DNA from: Gemmataceae bacterium
Lineage (GTDB): Bacteria; Planctomycetota; Planctomycetia; Gemmatales; Gemmataceae
Length of the DNA stretch: 64,000 nt
Assembly: GCA_901538445.1 (NCBI GenBank)
Contig: LR594585.1
Span: 553,668-617,667, forward strand
Direction: 5' to 3'
This document shows, one piece after another, positions 49,778-57,347 of the stretch. Every line of letters begins with the position of its first letter. Position 1 is the stretch's first letter. The notes beneath the pieces were generated by a model, which searched no databases, had not been told where the DNA came from, and worked only from the letters and a program-made list of their open reading frames with translations. The translations under genes and the position numbers were made by a program.

Positions 49778-52294
49778 ATGAAGGCCTTCCTGTCGCACAG
49801 CTCTACCGATAAGGAATTCGTCCGAGCGGTTGCGCACGAACTCGGCCGCCAGCAATGTGTCTTCGACGAATCATCGTTTGCATGCGGGGAGGAGTTCCGA
49901 GCATCGATCGAGGCTGGTCTGGCAGAGTCGTCCGTCTTTGCCCTGTTCGCGTCACGAGCTGCACGCGATTCCGGCTGGGTGGGGTTCGAGGTCGATGAGG
50001 CGTGGTATGCGTTACACGGGGGCCATTTGCGCCGAGCTGTTGTCTACCTGATCGACTCCGGGATTTCGCATGACGATGTGCCCGCGTGGCTCCGGCGAGC
50101 CCGGATCGATCGGCATAACTCCCCGCGGGCAGTTGCAAGGGACATCCGGCACCATCTCAACAACCTGCTTCTGGAACAGCAACGCGCCACCTTCGTCGGT
50201 CGGAGTAATGATAGGCGAGCATTGGAGGAGGCGCTACTTCCGTATCCCAACCAACCACCACGCGCGATATTCGTGACGGGGCTTCCACAGATCGGCCGCC
50301 GCTCCCTAATCCGAGAGGCCGCCCCATCGCTCCTTGATCTCCGGAAGTTGGTCGAGTTGCCAATCAGGGACGGGGATTCTGTCAATGACATCGCTATCCG
50401 TTTCGCTGATGCAGTCGAACCTCACAACACTCCGGAGGCATTCCGTCAAATCGTGACCGAGATTAAGGGGCTCGCACCGGAAAAAGCGGTGCAGCGTATC
50501 CTCGAGAATGTTCGTCGGATGGTCGGTCTAGGGGAGCTTCCTGTGTTACTCGACGAGGGAGGGATGCTCGATGCAGATGGTCACATTCGCACATCTACAA
50601 GATCAATAATATTGGCCTTAAGTTCGACCGACACCGCCTACATCGTCCTGATCTCAAAACGGCGTCCCCATCTCGACCACTTGAATGTGCCAATCATCTC
50701 CATTGGCCCACTAAAGACGGAAGACGTTCAACGTTTGCTGGGTTTGCTGGCTCAGCGTGCAGCGTTAACTCTGAGTACCGAGCACACTCGCGTGCTTACT
50801 GCTGCTATAGCTGGCCATCCACCAACGGCCTACCACGCGATCCAGCTTGGCAAGAGATACGGTCTCGACTTCGTCGCTTCGGATGATGCTCGGCTCGTGC
50901 AGTACCGCAGGAGTGCCCTACTGCACCACCTCAAAACCCTCACGTTGGACGAAGGCGACAAAGAAATTCTTCAAATCCTTGGAACCTACAATCCTCTGCC
51001 GCTTCGCGTCCTCATGCGGGTCGCTCGCCTGTCGGTTGACAAAGCAAGCGAATCGATTAGCAGGCTCATCGACCTCGCCCTTCTGGTCGTCACCGACGAG
51101 GGCTACTACCAGTTGACGGACCCAGTCGTTGGGGCAGTGGAAGAAGTGTGCAACGTCGCCGAAGACAGGCACCATATTGCCATGCAAGATGCCCTTGACG
51201 AATACCTCAAGGAGCCTGGTTTGGAGGAGCGACGTCTGGAACTCAATCGACTCCGGTTCCTAGCCGGCTCTCTTGCTGGCGATGACGACAGTAATGACAC
51301 CTCTATTCGTCTTTTGAGCGATTATATCGCTACCGCTGAGCGCCTTTATAATCGAGAGCTGTACGAGAGGGCAGTCACTTTGTGCCGGGCCGCGGTCAAA
51401 CACCGACCCCAAAGCGATAAAGCACGCACCATTTTGATCAAAGGGCTTATCAAGCAAGAGCAATGGGTTGAAGCCGAAAGCGAAATTCAGGACCTGACAC
51501 ACTACGCCCCAATCCGCGACACTGCATTTTTGCGCGGCTTCATGGAGCGGCATCGTAACAACATGCAGGCCGCGATCGATGCATACTTGGAGTCCCGCAA
51601 AGCGGGCCGCCGCGATGTCGCGTTGCGTCGCGAATTGGCGCATTGCTACTACATGCTCGGTCAACTAGATTTGGCCGATGTCGAGATTCAACAGGTGGTC
51701 AAGCTGTCGCCAAATAATGACTTCGCATTCGATATGTGGGCGCAGATCGCGTGTCGTCGTGGCGACGAGCCTGCCGCGCGTGCGGCACTGCGCCAGATGG
51801 AAAGAGTGGTCGGTCGAACTCCCTACTACCTACGGCGATTGTCTGTGATCGAGGTACAGTTTGGTAGTCCAGAGCGAGCATTGGCCGCCGCCGAAGAGGC
51901 AGCCAGCGTGCCAAACCCGCCGCTCAACGCACTGGCCCAACTCGTGTACTGCCTTGTAAAGGCCGGTCGCTTAGCCGAGGCCGAGCAGGAGCTAAGTCGC
52001 CTAGACAAGCAGTCCGGGAGCGCCCTTCAGGATGCCCGGACAGCGGTCCGGTGCGAACTGGCGATCGGCCGGAGACAATTTGCAATCGCGTTGGAGTTGT
52101 CGGATCGGTTGACGTCAAAGCATACTCACCACTTCAAGGTCATTCGTCGTGACGCCATCACAGGCGAACTCAAGACCGCAGGCTTGTCCGATGCCCGGCG
52201 TGCTCGACTCGCAACAGAACTGGCCCTTCATCTGAAAGATCTTGAAGCCGCTCCATCTGCCCCGTTCGACCTCTCTGACCTGACGAGTCGGTGA
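49778..52294 (+). CDS. TIR-domain NTPase with C-terminal TPR repeats (putative anti-phage STAND protein)
   Basis: An 838-aa protein in three parts. Residues 1-120 form a TIR domain: MKAFLSHSSTDKEFV, then ASRAARDSGWVGFEVDEAWY with the presumed NADase Glu at 71. A STAND-like NTPase follows from about 130 to 450, with Walker A-like GLPQIGRRSL (168-177, Arg in place of Lys) and Walker B LPVLLDE (254-260). From about 500 to 820 come TPR-like helical repeats (for example ELYERAVTLCRAAVKHRPQS). TIR domains fused to STAND sensors deplete NAD+ after detecting phage. The neighbouring methyltransferase and nuclease genes support a defence role. Start has GAGG seven bases upstream of the ATG. GC is lower than in the host genes. 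Confidence 0.87.
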   Translation: MKAFLSHSSTDKEFVRAVAHELGRQQCVFDESSFACGEEFRASIEAGLAESSVFALFASRAARDSGWVGFEVDEAWYALHGGHLRRAVVYLIDSGISHDDVPAWLRRARIDRHNSPRAVARDIRHHLNNLLLEQQRATFVGRSNDRRALEEALLPYPNQPPRAIFVTGLPQIGRRSLIREAAPSLLDLRKLVELPIRDGDSVNDIAIRFADAVEPHNTPEAFRQIVTEIKGLAPEKAVQRILENVRRMVGLGELPVLLDEGGMLDADGHIRTSTRSIILALSSTDTAYIVLISKRRPHLDHLNVPIISIGPLKTEDVQRLLGLLAQRAALTLSTEHTRVLTAAIAGHPPTAYHAIQLGKRYGLDFVASDDARLVQYRRSALLHHLKTLTLDEGDKEILQILGTYNPLPLRVLMRVARLSVDKASESISRLIDLALLVVTDEGYYQLTDPVVGAVEEVCNVAEDRHHIAMQDALDEYLKEPGLEERRLELNRLRFLAGSLAGDDDSNDTSIRLLSDYIATAERLYNRELYERAVTLCRAAVKHRPQSDKARTILIKGLIKQEQWVEAESEIQDLTHYAPIRDTAFLRGFMERHRNNMQAAIDAYLESRKAGRRDVALRRELAHCYYMLGQLDLADVEIQQVVKLSPNNDFAFDMWAQIACRRGDEPAARAALRQMERVVGRTPYYLRRLSVIEVQFGSPERALAAAEEAASVPNPPLNALAQLVYCLVKAGRLAEAEQELSRLDKQSGSALQDARTAVRCELAIGRRQFAIALELSDRLTSKHTHHFKVIRRDAITGELKTAGLSDARRARLATELALHLKDLEAAPSAPFDLSDLTSR

Positions 52295-52416
52295 TCTCGG
52301 GCTTCAGTCAGCGAGTGCCGTCCAAGCCTGTGTTCCCGATCAGGGGGGAGGCTGTGTCCCGACGCACCCCTTTGTGACATGACTCCGGTGGCCCCTTCTC
52401 CACCGGAGCATCCGTG

Positions 52417-52635
52417 ATGAAGTTCATCGTCACCCCGATTTGGGTCATTATCCCCGCCCACATCGGGTACGCCGAGCGGTACCCGAAGGGCGAGGTGAAC
52501 CTCCCCCTCGCGGCGCTCCCCCTGGGCATGTACCCCGGGGGAGCGTCCCCGGCCGGGGTCAGCGACCACGTCCTGCTCCTAATCACGGCCGAGCCGGACG
52601 CCGACGCCGTGCAGCGGGCCGTATCGTCTCCGTAA
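52417..52635 (+). CDS. 72-residue hypothetical protein
   Basis: A short ORF starting MKFIVTPIWVIIPAHIGYAE. It has a strand-rich N-terminus, and a C-terminal helix ending DAVQRAVSSP. GGAG lies ten bases before the ATG, and base composition returns to the high-GC host level here. No family is recognised. It converges on the DUF2493 gene. Confidence 0.5.
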   Translation: MKFIVTPIWVIIPAHIGYAERYPKGEVNLPLAALPLGMYPGGASPAGVSDHVLLLITAEPDADAVQRAVSSP

Positions 52636-52647
52636 CGCAGTCGGGCG

Positions 52648-53091
52648 TCAGTCCGGCAAGCCGACCCCTGCGGGAGGCGGCACCTTCAGGGCCGGCTCCG
52701 GCCACTCCTCCGCCCCCGCGTCGCGCTTCGCATTCACCTCGCGAAGTCCCACCTGCACCACCCGTAGCTTGCGATCGCTGACCACGTCGAGCAGCCGGTG
52801 GCACCCGGTCGGGTCGCCGACGAGGACCGCGGCGTCGGCCAGGGCCGCGAGGTGCGTTGCGCGTGCCTCCTCGGCGGCTTCTCGGTGCCGCCCCCAGTTG
52901 AGCGGTGCGACGGTGAGCGTGAACCCGCGCCGGCGCGCGTAGCAGGCCGCGAGTGCGGGGATGCCTGGCCCGCCGGCGGTGAGGATCTCGACGTCGGGGA
53001 GCCGGTGGGCCAGGAGGGCGTCGAGGGCCGTCGCGAGGCGCGGGTAGTCCACGCGGGCGGGGCCGCCGATGATGAGGACGCGGAATGGCAT
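52648..53091 (-). CDS. DUF2493/SLOG-superfamily nucleotide-binding protein
   Basis: A 147-aa protein with the Rossmann-like SLOG pattern: MPFRVLIIGGPARVDYPRLA, then VEILTAGGPGIPALAACYAR (the glycine-rich ligand loop) and FTLTVAPLNWGRH. SLOG proteins bind nucleotides or nucleotide-derived signals and are frequent in phages and plasmids (DUF2493, YspA-like). It could be part of the element's defence or counter-defence set; nothing in the sequence fixes a reaction. It diverges from the small gene at 53246. Confidence 0.72.
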   Translation of the reverse strand: MPFRVLIIGGPARVDYPRLATALDALLAHRLPDVEILTAGGPGIPALAACYARRRGFTLTVAPLNWGRHREAAEEARATHLAALADAAVLVGDPTGCHRLLDVVSDRKLRVVQVGLREVNAKRDAGAEEWPEPALKVPPPAGVGLPD

Positions 53092-53245
53092 GCGGGAGAG
53101 GATCGCGCAGATGTGCGCGGGGGGCAATGTCGGTAGGAAATCGCGGCTCGGTTCCGCACGAGTTTGCTGACAGGTAGTGTTGTTGGTAGAGTGCTGCCCG
53201 GGTTTCCCGTGCTGCTGACAATCCAACCTGCAAAGTGAGGGTGAG

Positions 53246-53470
53246 ATGAAGGTGATTGCCGAGGGGAAGGAAGCGGTGCTAGCTTACCTCGAAGGACGCG
53301 CGGTGAGCATCACCGGTGAGACTGGTGTGTACAGACTTGCGGAGGACGACAACGGCACTCTTATCGCGAACATCGCTGGCCACAGTTTCATCGGCTCCGG
53401 ACAGATCAAGATGGGTGGTCAAACACTCAGCGTGGTAGGTGGTCTGATCGTTTCACTCGGAGGAGCTTGA
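53246..53470 (+). CDS. 74-residue beta-rich hypothetical protein
   Basis: A short protein (MKVIAEGKEAVLAYLEGRAV, then repeated beta-like strands with Gly: GSGQIKMGGQTLSVVGGLIV). GAGG precedes the ATG at good spacing, and a terminator-like hairpin follows 6 bp after the stop. It is of lower GC than the tail module. Function unknown. Confidence 0.6.
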   Translation: MKVIAEGKEAVLAYLEGRAVSITGETGVYRLAEDDNGTLIANIAGHSFIGSGQIKMGGQTLSVVGGLIVSLGGA

Positions 53471-53476
53471 AACGAG

Positions 53477-53508
53477 GACGCCCGCTCCAACAAGCTGGAG
53501 CGGGCGTC
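53477..53508. terminator. Bidirectional terminator-like hairpin
   Basis: GACGCCCGCTCCA (53477-53489) and TGGAGCGGGCGTC (53496-53508) form a perfect 13-bp stem with a 6-base loop. It lies between the plus-strand gene ending at 53470 and the minus-strand tail operon ending at 53532, so it can serve both. Confidence 0.75.
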
Positions 53509-53531
53509 GAGTTGTCTGCCACCTCGGCACG

Positions 53532-54344
53532 CTACAAGAACATCAGGATCGTGAGCAGGAACCGCAGCCACTTCTCCACCTGCTCCGGGTGGTCCCTGAT
53601 CCACACCAGCGTCGCCTTGATCCACCCGAGCAGCCCGCCGCCTTCACCCACTCTCTTCCACGCCCCGACCGCCTTCCCGGCCGCATCCACCTGCTCCTCG
53701 GTGAGCTTGCCCACGGCCCGCAGCGCCTGTTCCTCGGTGAGCGGGGTGGCGTCGCCGCCGGCCGTCGCGTAGCCACTCTCCTGGAGCCGTTCGACGAGCC
53801 GCGCCCGCATCCGGTCGTTGAGCGGGGCGTGCGAAGTGGGGACGCGGTCGCGCAGCCCCTTGGTGTTCGCTGTGGGCGGCCGCGGTCCGTGGCCCTCCTT
53901 GCAGTCGGTGTGGGGGCAGGAACCGGGCGGGCACTCACATTCGCCGGCATCGCACTGGCACTTGCCGTGGCAGGTGGGTACCACCGCGAACGGCTCCTTC
54001 GTCACCTTCCACCCGGCGACCGCGGGAGACTGCACCGTCACGTTCACCGGCGTCGGCTGCACGTTCACCGGCGCGGGCAGGACCGGGGCGGGCGCGGGCT
54101 CGACGCACTTGTGGCCGAGCGCGCCGGCCAGGATGAGCGCGACGGCGACCACGATCTTGGCCCACGTCGGACCGTCGGTGAAGATCGAGGTGAGCAGGTC
54201 GCGCAGGGTGAGCGGGAACCCGGGGCGCGGTGCGATGGGCGGCATGGGGTCGGGGATCGTCAGATCGGCCGTCGCAACGGAGCCGTGCTGCACGTCGGCC
54301 AGGGTCACGTCGCTACGCGGGGTCGGGGTCTTGGTGTCGGCCAT
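53532..54344 (-). CDS. Cys-rich single-pass membrane protein of the tail module
   Basis: A 270-aa protein. It has a soluble Pro-rich start, a membrane helix (AKIVVAVALILAGALGH), then a linker with a Cys cluster (CHGKCQCDAGECECPPGSCP, followed by HTDC). Helices follow and the extreme C-terminus is hydrophobic (WLRFLLTILMFL). The seven or more Cys residues in a short span suggest metal binding or disulfides. The ATG has GAGGA upstream. It is the last gene of the minus-strand module; a role at the host envelope is likely but unproven. Confidence 0.65.
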   Translation of the reverse strand: MADTKTPTPRSDVTLADVQHGSVATADLTIPDPMPPIAPRPGFPLTLRDLLTSIFTDGPTWAKIVVAVALILAGALGHKCVEPAPAPVLPAPVNVQPTPVNVTVQSPAVAGWKVTKEPFAVVPTCHGKCQCDAGECECPPGSCPHTDCKEGHGPRPPTANTKGLRDRVPTSHAPLNDRMRARLVERLQESGYATAGGDATPLTEEQALRAVGKLTEEQVDAAGKAVGAWKRVGEGGGLLGWIKATLVWIRDHPEQVEKWLRFLLTILMFL

Positions 54345-54432
54345 GATGGGTGTCCTCGGTGGGGTCCGTTCGACAGGGCGCATGAAAAACCGGCCGGCCA
54401 GGGCGCGACCCCGGACCGACCGGTACTTGTTG

Positions 54433-54780
54433 TCACTTCGCGGGCGCGGGCGGCGCGTCGATCAGGTTGAGCGCCGTGTAGTCGGTCAACTCCTTGCTCG
54501 CCTTGGCGGCCTTGTCCGCGGCCGCCTTGTCCAGCACGCTCTGGATCTGGAGGTGAACCTCGTGGGGCAGGTCGGCGGCGGTCGCCGGGCGGCCCTTCGG
54601 CGCGATCCCCAGCGCCTTCAGGATCACGTCGAGGGTCGGGGTCGGGCTGCCGTTCGCCGGGACCGCGGGCGGCCCGTACTTGCGGCTCAGGAACCACGAC
54701 AGCACGGGCAGCAGCACAACGATCAGCGCGCCGACGTTGCCCTGGAGCTTCAGCCAGTCGATCAGCGGGGTCAGGTCCAT
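54433..54780 (-). CDS. Small single-pass membrane protein of the tail module
   Basis: A 115-aa protein with one N-terminal membrane helix (NVGALIVVLLPVLSWFL) and a soluble helical remainder (EVHLQIQSVLDKAAADKAAK). AAGGAA lies nine bases before the ATG. The size and position near a peptidase-like gene would fit a holin or anchor, though one helix is unusual for a classical holin. Confidence 0.62.
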   Translation of the reverse strand: MDLTPLIDWLKLQGNVGALIVVLLPVLSWFLSRKYGPPAVPANGSPTPTLDVILKALGIAPKGRPATAADLPHEVHLQIQSVLDKAAADKAAKASKELTDYTALNLIDAPPAPAK

Positions 54781-54821
54781 GAGCGGGTTCCTTTCGGGTT
54801 CGGGCGGGGCGGCCCGCGGGG

Positions 54822-56561
54822 TCACTTGCGGAAGATCAGGTAGGCTACGCCGCCGAGGATCGCGACCAGGAGCAGGTGACCCACGATCCCGGGAGTCGGG
54901 GCCGCGGGCGGCGGCTTCGGCTCCTCGTTCGGTTGCTTCGGGGCCGCGGGCGGCGCGGGTTCGATCACCGGGTCCGGCGACTTGGGCTTGGGCGACGGCG
55001 CGGGTGCGGGCTTGGGTGCCGGCCCCTCGCTCGCGGTGAGCAGGTCCATCAGCGAGACCGGCGAGTAGTCGGCCAGGGTGACCGCCCCCACATCCTGGCC
55101 CACCCGCCCGACCGCGGGCTTGCGGAGCGTCACCCCGGCGGCGAGCCCGAACTGCGCGGCGGCCCAGTGGTCCGGGGCGTAGGTCTGCACGTGCAGCTTG
55201 TCCCGCAGCGGCGCGGGGAGCGCGGCCACGTCGTCGCGGACCTTCCGGGCGAACGCGGGGTCGCCGACCACGCCGAGGTTCCACCGGCCCGAATCGTCGG
55301 TCAGTGCCAGGGCCGCGGCGAACTCGGCCTTGCTCACCCGCTCCCCGTTGTGCCGGTACGACGTCTCGGCGTTCATGCGTGCGGCGTCCACGCCGTTGCG
55401 GGGGAAGTCGGCGGCGGGCGGTTCGTTCGCGGCGGCCGCGGCGACCGGTACCGGGTTGGCCACGGGGAAGGGGAGCGGGGCCGGCGGGTCGATCGGCGTC
55501 CCGGTCGCGACCCCGCGCTCGTTGCATGCCTCGCACCGCCCGTCCGCGAACGCCGCGGCGACGCACCGGCCGTTGACCCAGTACCCCCACTCGCGGCCGT
55601 TCGTGTTCGCCCGCCACTGGCCCGCGCCGTCGGTGACCGCGGCCGGTTGCGCGACCGGGATCGCGGCCTGGCCCTGAGCGGGGAGCACGCACTGCCCGTT
55701 CTTGCAGTTCTGTCCGTACAGAACCGGCGATTCGCTCCCGCCGGCGTCCGCGGCCGAGGACTGCACCGCGGGCTTATGCGGGTACGGCGCGGGCGGCGGC
55801 CCGAGCAACACAATGGCCCACCCGCCGCCGATCGGGGACAGCCGGCCGCGCTCGTCCTGGCCCATGAACGCCCGGCCGTTCGGCTGCACCCCGCGCCACC
55901 GGCACAGGAAGTCCTGCCGCGTCATCCACAGGAACGTGCCGGGGAAGTTGTTGTCCAGGACGCAGGCCACCGAGTCGTCGAGGTGGACGAGGTTGACCAT
56001 GTGGCCGACGACGTCCGACCCGTACCGCCCGGGGCCGTCCACCCCGCAGTACGTCACGCACACCATGCGGCCGGTCTTCAGCGCGAGCCGGAGCGCGTCC
56101 TCGTCCCCGCCGGTGTGCTGGACGTAATTGGGGATCGGGATGCCCTTCTCGCGGCAGTAGGCGTTGAGGGTCGCCTCGAATTTCTCCGGGTAGCTCCCGC
56201 CCGGGTGGTTCTTCATCCAGTCCCGGAACCCGTAGAGTTCGGCGACCGACTGCCAGAGCGCCGCGTGCCACGCCGACGTGTACACGCACAGGCCGTACCC
56301 CTTGCCGGGTTCGCCCCGGGGGTTGTCCCGCGTCCGGTCGTTGCCCCCGGTGTTCCGCTTGTGCTGCGACGCGGGCAGGTCCGCAGTGGCACGGACCCCG
56401 TCCTTGACTGGGGCCTTGGTCACCACGAACTGCCCGGCCGCCACCACGGGGTACGTGCCGGTCACGGCGTCGTAGGGGCGGCCGGCGACCGGGTCCGGGC
56501 TCGCGAGCCAGGTCGCGGCGGCGAGGATGAGCAGGGGCCAGAACTGGATACGCACGCGCAT
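54822..56561 (-). CDS. Secreted, membrane-anchored cysteine-peptidase-like protein
   Basis: A 579-aa protein with a signal peptide (residues 1-26) and a C-terminal membrane helix (IVGHLLLVAILGGVAYLIF) before the tail FRK. The first half has a papain/C39-like layout: Cys92 in GYGLCVYTSAWHAAL, His187 in VVGHMVNLVHLDD, and Asp203-Asn204 in CVLDNNFPG. The middle has short Cys-rich segments (GQNCKNGQCV and GRCEACNERG), and a Pro/Lys-rich linker precedes the anchor. A secreted peptidase inside a tail operon could act in host lysis, tail processing or envelope entry. The start has GGGAGG eight bases upstream. Confidence 0.65.
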   Translation of the reverse strand: MRVRIQFWPLLILAAATWLASPDPVAGRPYDAVTGTYPVVAAGQFVVTKAPVKDGVRATADLPASQHKRNTGGNDRTRDNPRGEPGKGYGLCVYTSAWHAALWQSVAELYGFRDWMKNHPGGSYPEKFEATLNAYCREKGIPIPNYVQHTGGDEDALRLALKTGRMVCVTYCGVDGPGRYGSDVVGHMVNLVHLDDSVACVLDNNFPGTFLWMTRQDFLCRWRGVQPNGRAFMGQDERGRLSPIGGGWAIVLLGPPPAPYPHKPAVQSSAADAGGSESPVLYGQNCKNGQCVLPAQGQAAIPVAQPAAVTDGAGQWRANTNGREWGYWVNGRCVAAAFADGRCEACNERGVATGTPIDPPAPLPFPVANPVPVAAAAANEPPAADFPRNGVDAARMNAETSYRHNGERVSKAEFAAALALTDDSGRWNLGVVGDPAFARKVRDDVAALPAPLRDKLHVQTYAPDHWAAAQFGLAAGVTLRKPAVGRVGQDVGAVTLADYSPVSLMDLLTASEGPAPKPAPAPSPKPKSPDPVIEPAPPAAPKQPNEEPKPPPAAPTPGIVGHLLLVAILGGVAYLIFRK

Positions 56562-56566
56562 GGTCG

Positions 56567-56836
56567 TTACCTCCCCTTGGACAGTGGGAACAGCAGGTCG
56601 AAACTCTCGTCCTGAGTGAGCCGGGGGAGGAACTCCCGCAGCGCGAACGCGGCCCGCTCCCGGTCCGCGGTGAACAGCTTCGCCGGGTCGCACAGCCAGT
56701 GCCAGGAGACCCGGCCCCGGCGGTCCGTCTCGATCCGCAGCGCGCGGCGGTCGGCCAGCCACAGGACGACACGCACCAGAACGCGGCGGGTTCGCGGCTC
56801 GCGCCCGCGGCGGCGGCAGTTGCCCCGGCACGGCAT
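56567..56836 (-). CDS. 89-residue basic hypothetical protein
   Basis: A short basic protein starting MPCRGNCRRRGREPRTRRVL. A beta-like middle (RIETDRRGRVSWHWLCDPAK) and a helical end follow. It sits 5 bp before the peptidase-like gene and 37 bp after the coiled-coil gene, so it is probably co-transcribed. No clear ribosome binding site; family unknown. Confidence 0.5.
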   Translation of the reverse strand: MPCRGNCRRRGREPRTRRVLVRVVLWLADRRALRIETDRRGRVSWHWLCDPAKLFTADRERAAFALREFLPRLTQDESFDLLFPLSKGR

Positions 56837-56873
56837 GTTGCGGCTCCGTGTGCCAAGGTCGCGGACTCTGGAA

Positions 56874-57347
56874 TCAAACCTCCGAGTACGCCGCGACCGC
56901 GTCGGCCTCGGCCTGGGACAGCACACCGTCGGCGACCGCCTTCGCCAGCATCCCGCCGAGCAGCGGGTCCGTGAGGTAGATCGCGCTGAACGCGGTGAGC
57001 ACCTCGCGGAACACCGCCTCCCACCCGGCCCGCACCTCGGCCGCGAGGTACGGCAGGCGGAACCGGGCGGGGATGAGCCGCCGCTGGAACTCGACCGGCG
57101 TGATGACGCTCCCGGCCGGGGGCTTCAAGACGGCCAGTTCCCCCGTCGCAACGGCGAGCGCGGACTGTGCGGCCGCGAGGTCGGCTTGCGCCGCGGCGAG
57201 GGTCGATTCGAGGCCGCTGGCGTAGGCGGCCAGTTGCGTGTGGGCGGCCGCGACTGCCGCCGCGGTGCGGGCCGGCTCGCCGTCGATCGTGGCCTGGGCC
57301 GCGGCGAGTGCGGCTTCGAGTTCGGCGATGCGTTCTTCTGCCGTCAT
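56874..57347 (-). CDS. Coiled-coil tail-associated protein
   Basis: A 157-aa protein. Residues 1-75 are an Ala/Glu/Leu-rich coiled coil (MTAEERIAELEAALAAAQAT and similar). The C-terminal half is helical (VEFQRRLIPARFRLPYLAAE) and resembles small proteins encoded beside phage tail fibres. Its ATG overlaps the stop of the fibre gene (ATGA), so the two are translationally coupled. It may be a tail-fibre chaperone or a fibre-binding subunit. Confidence 0.7.
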   Translation of the reverse strand: MTAEERIAELEAALAAAQATIDGEPARTAAAVAAAHTQLAAYASGLESTLAAAQADLAAAQSALAVATGELAVLKPPAGSVITPVEFQRRLIPARFRLPYLAAEVRAGWEAVFREVLTAFSAIYLTDPLLGGMLAKAVADGVLSQAEADAVAAYSEV

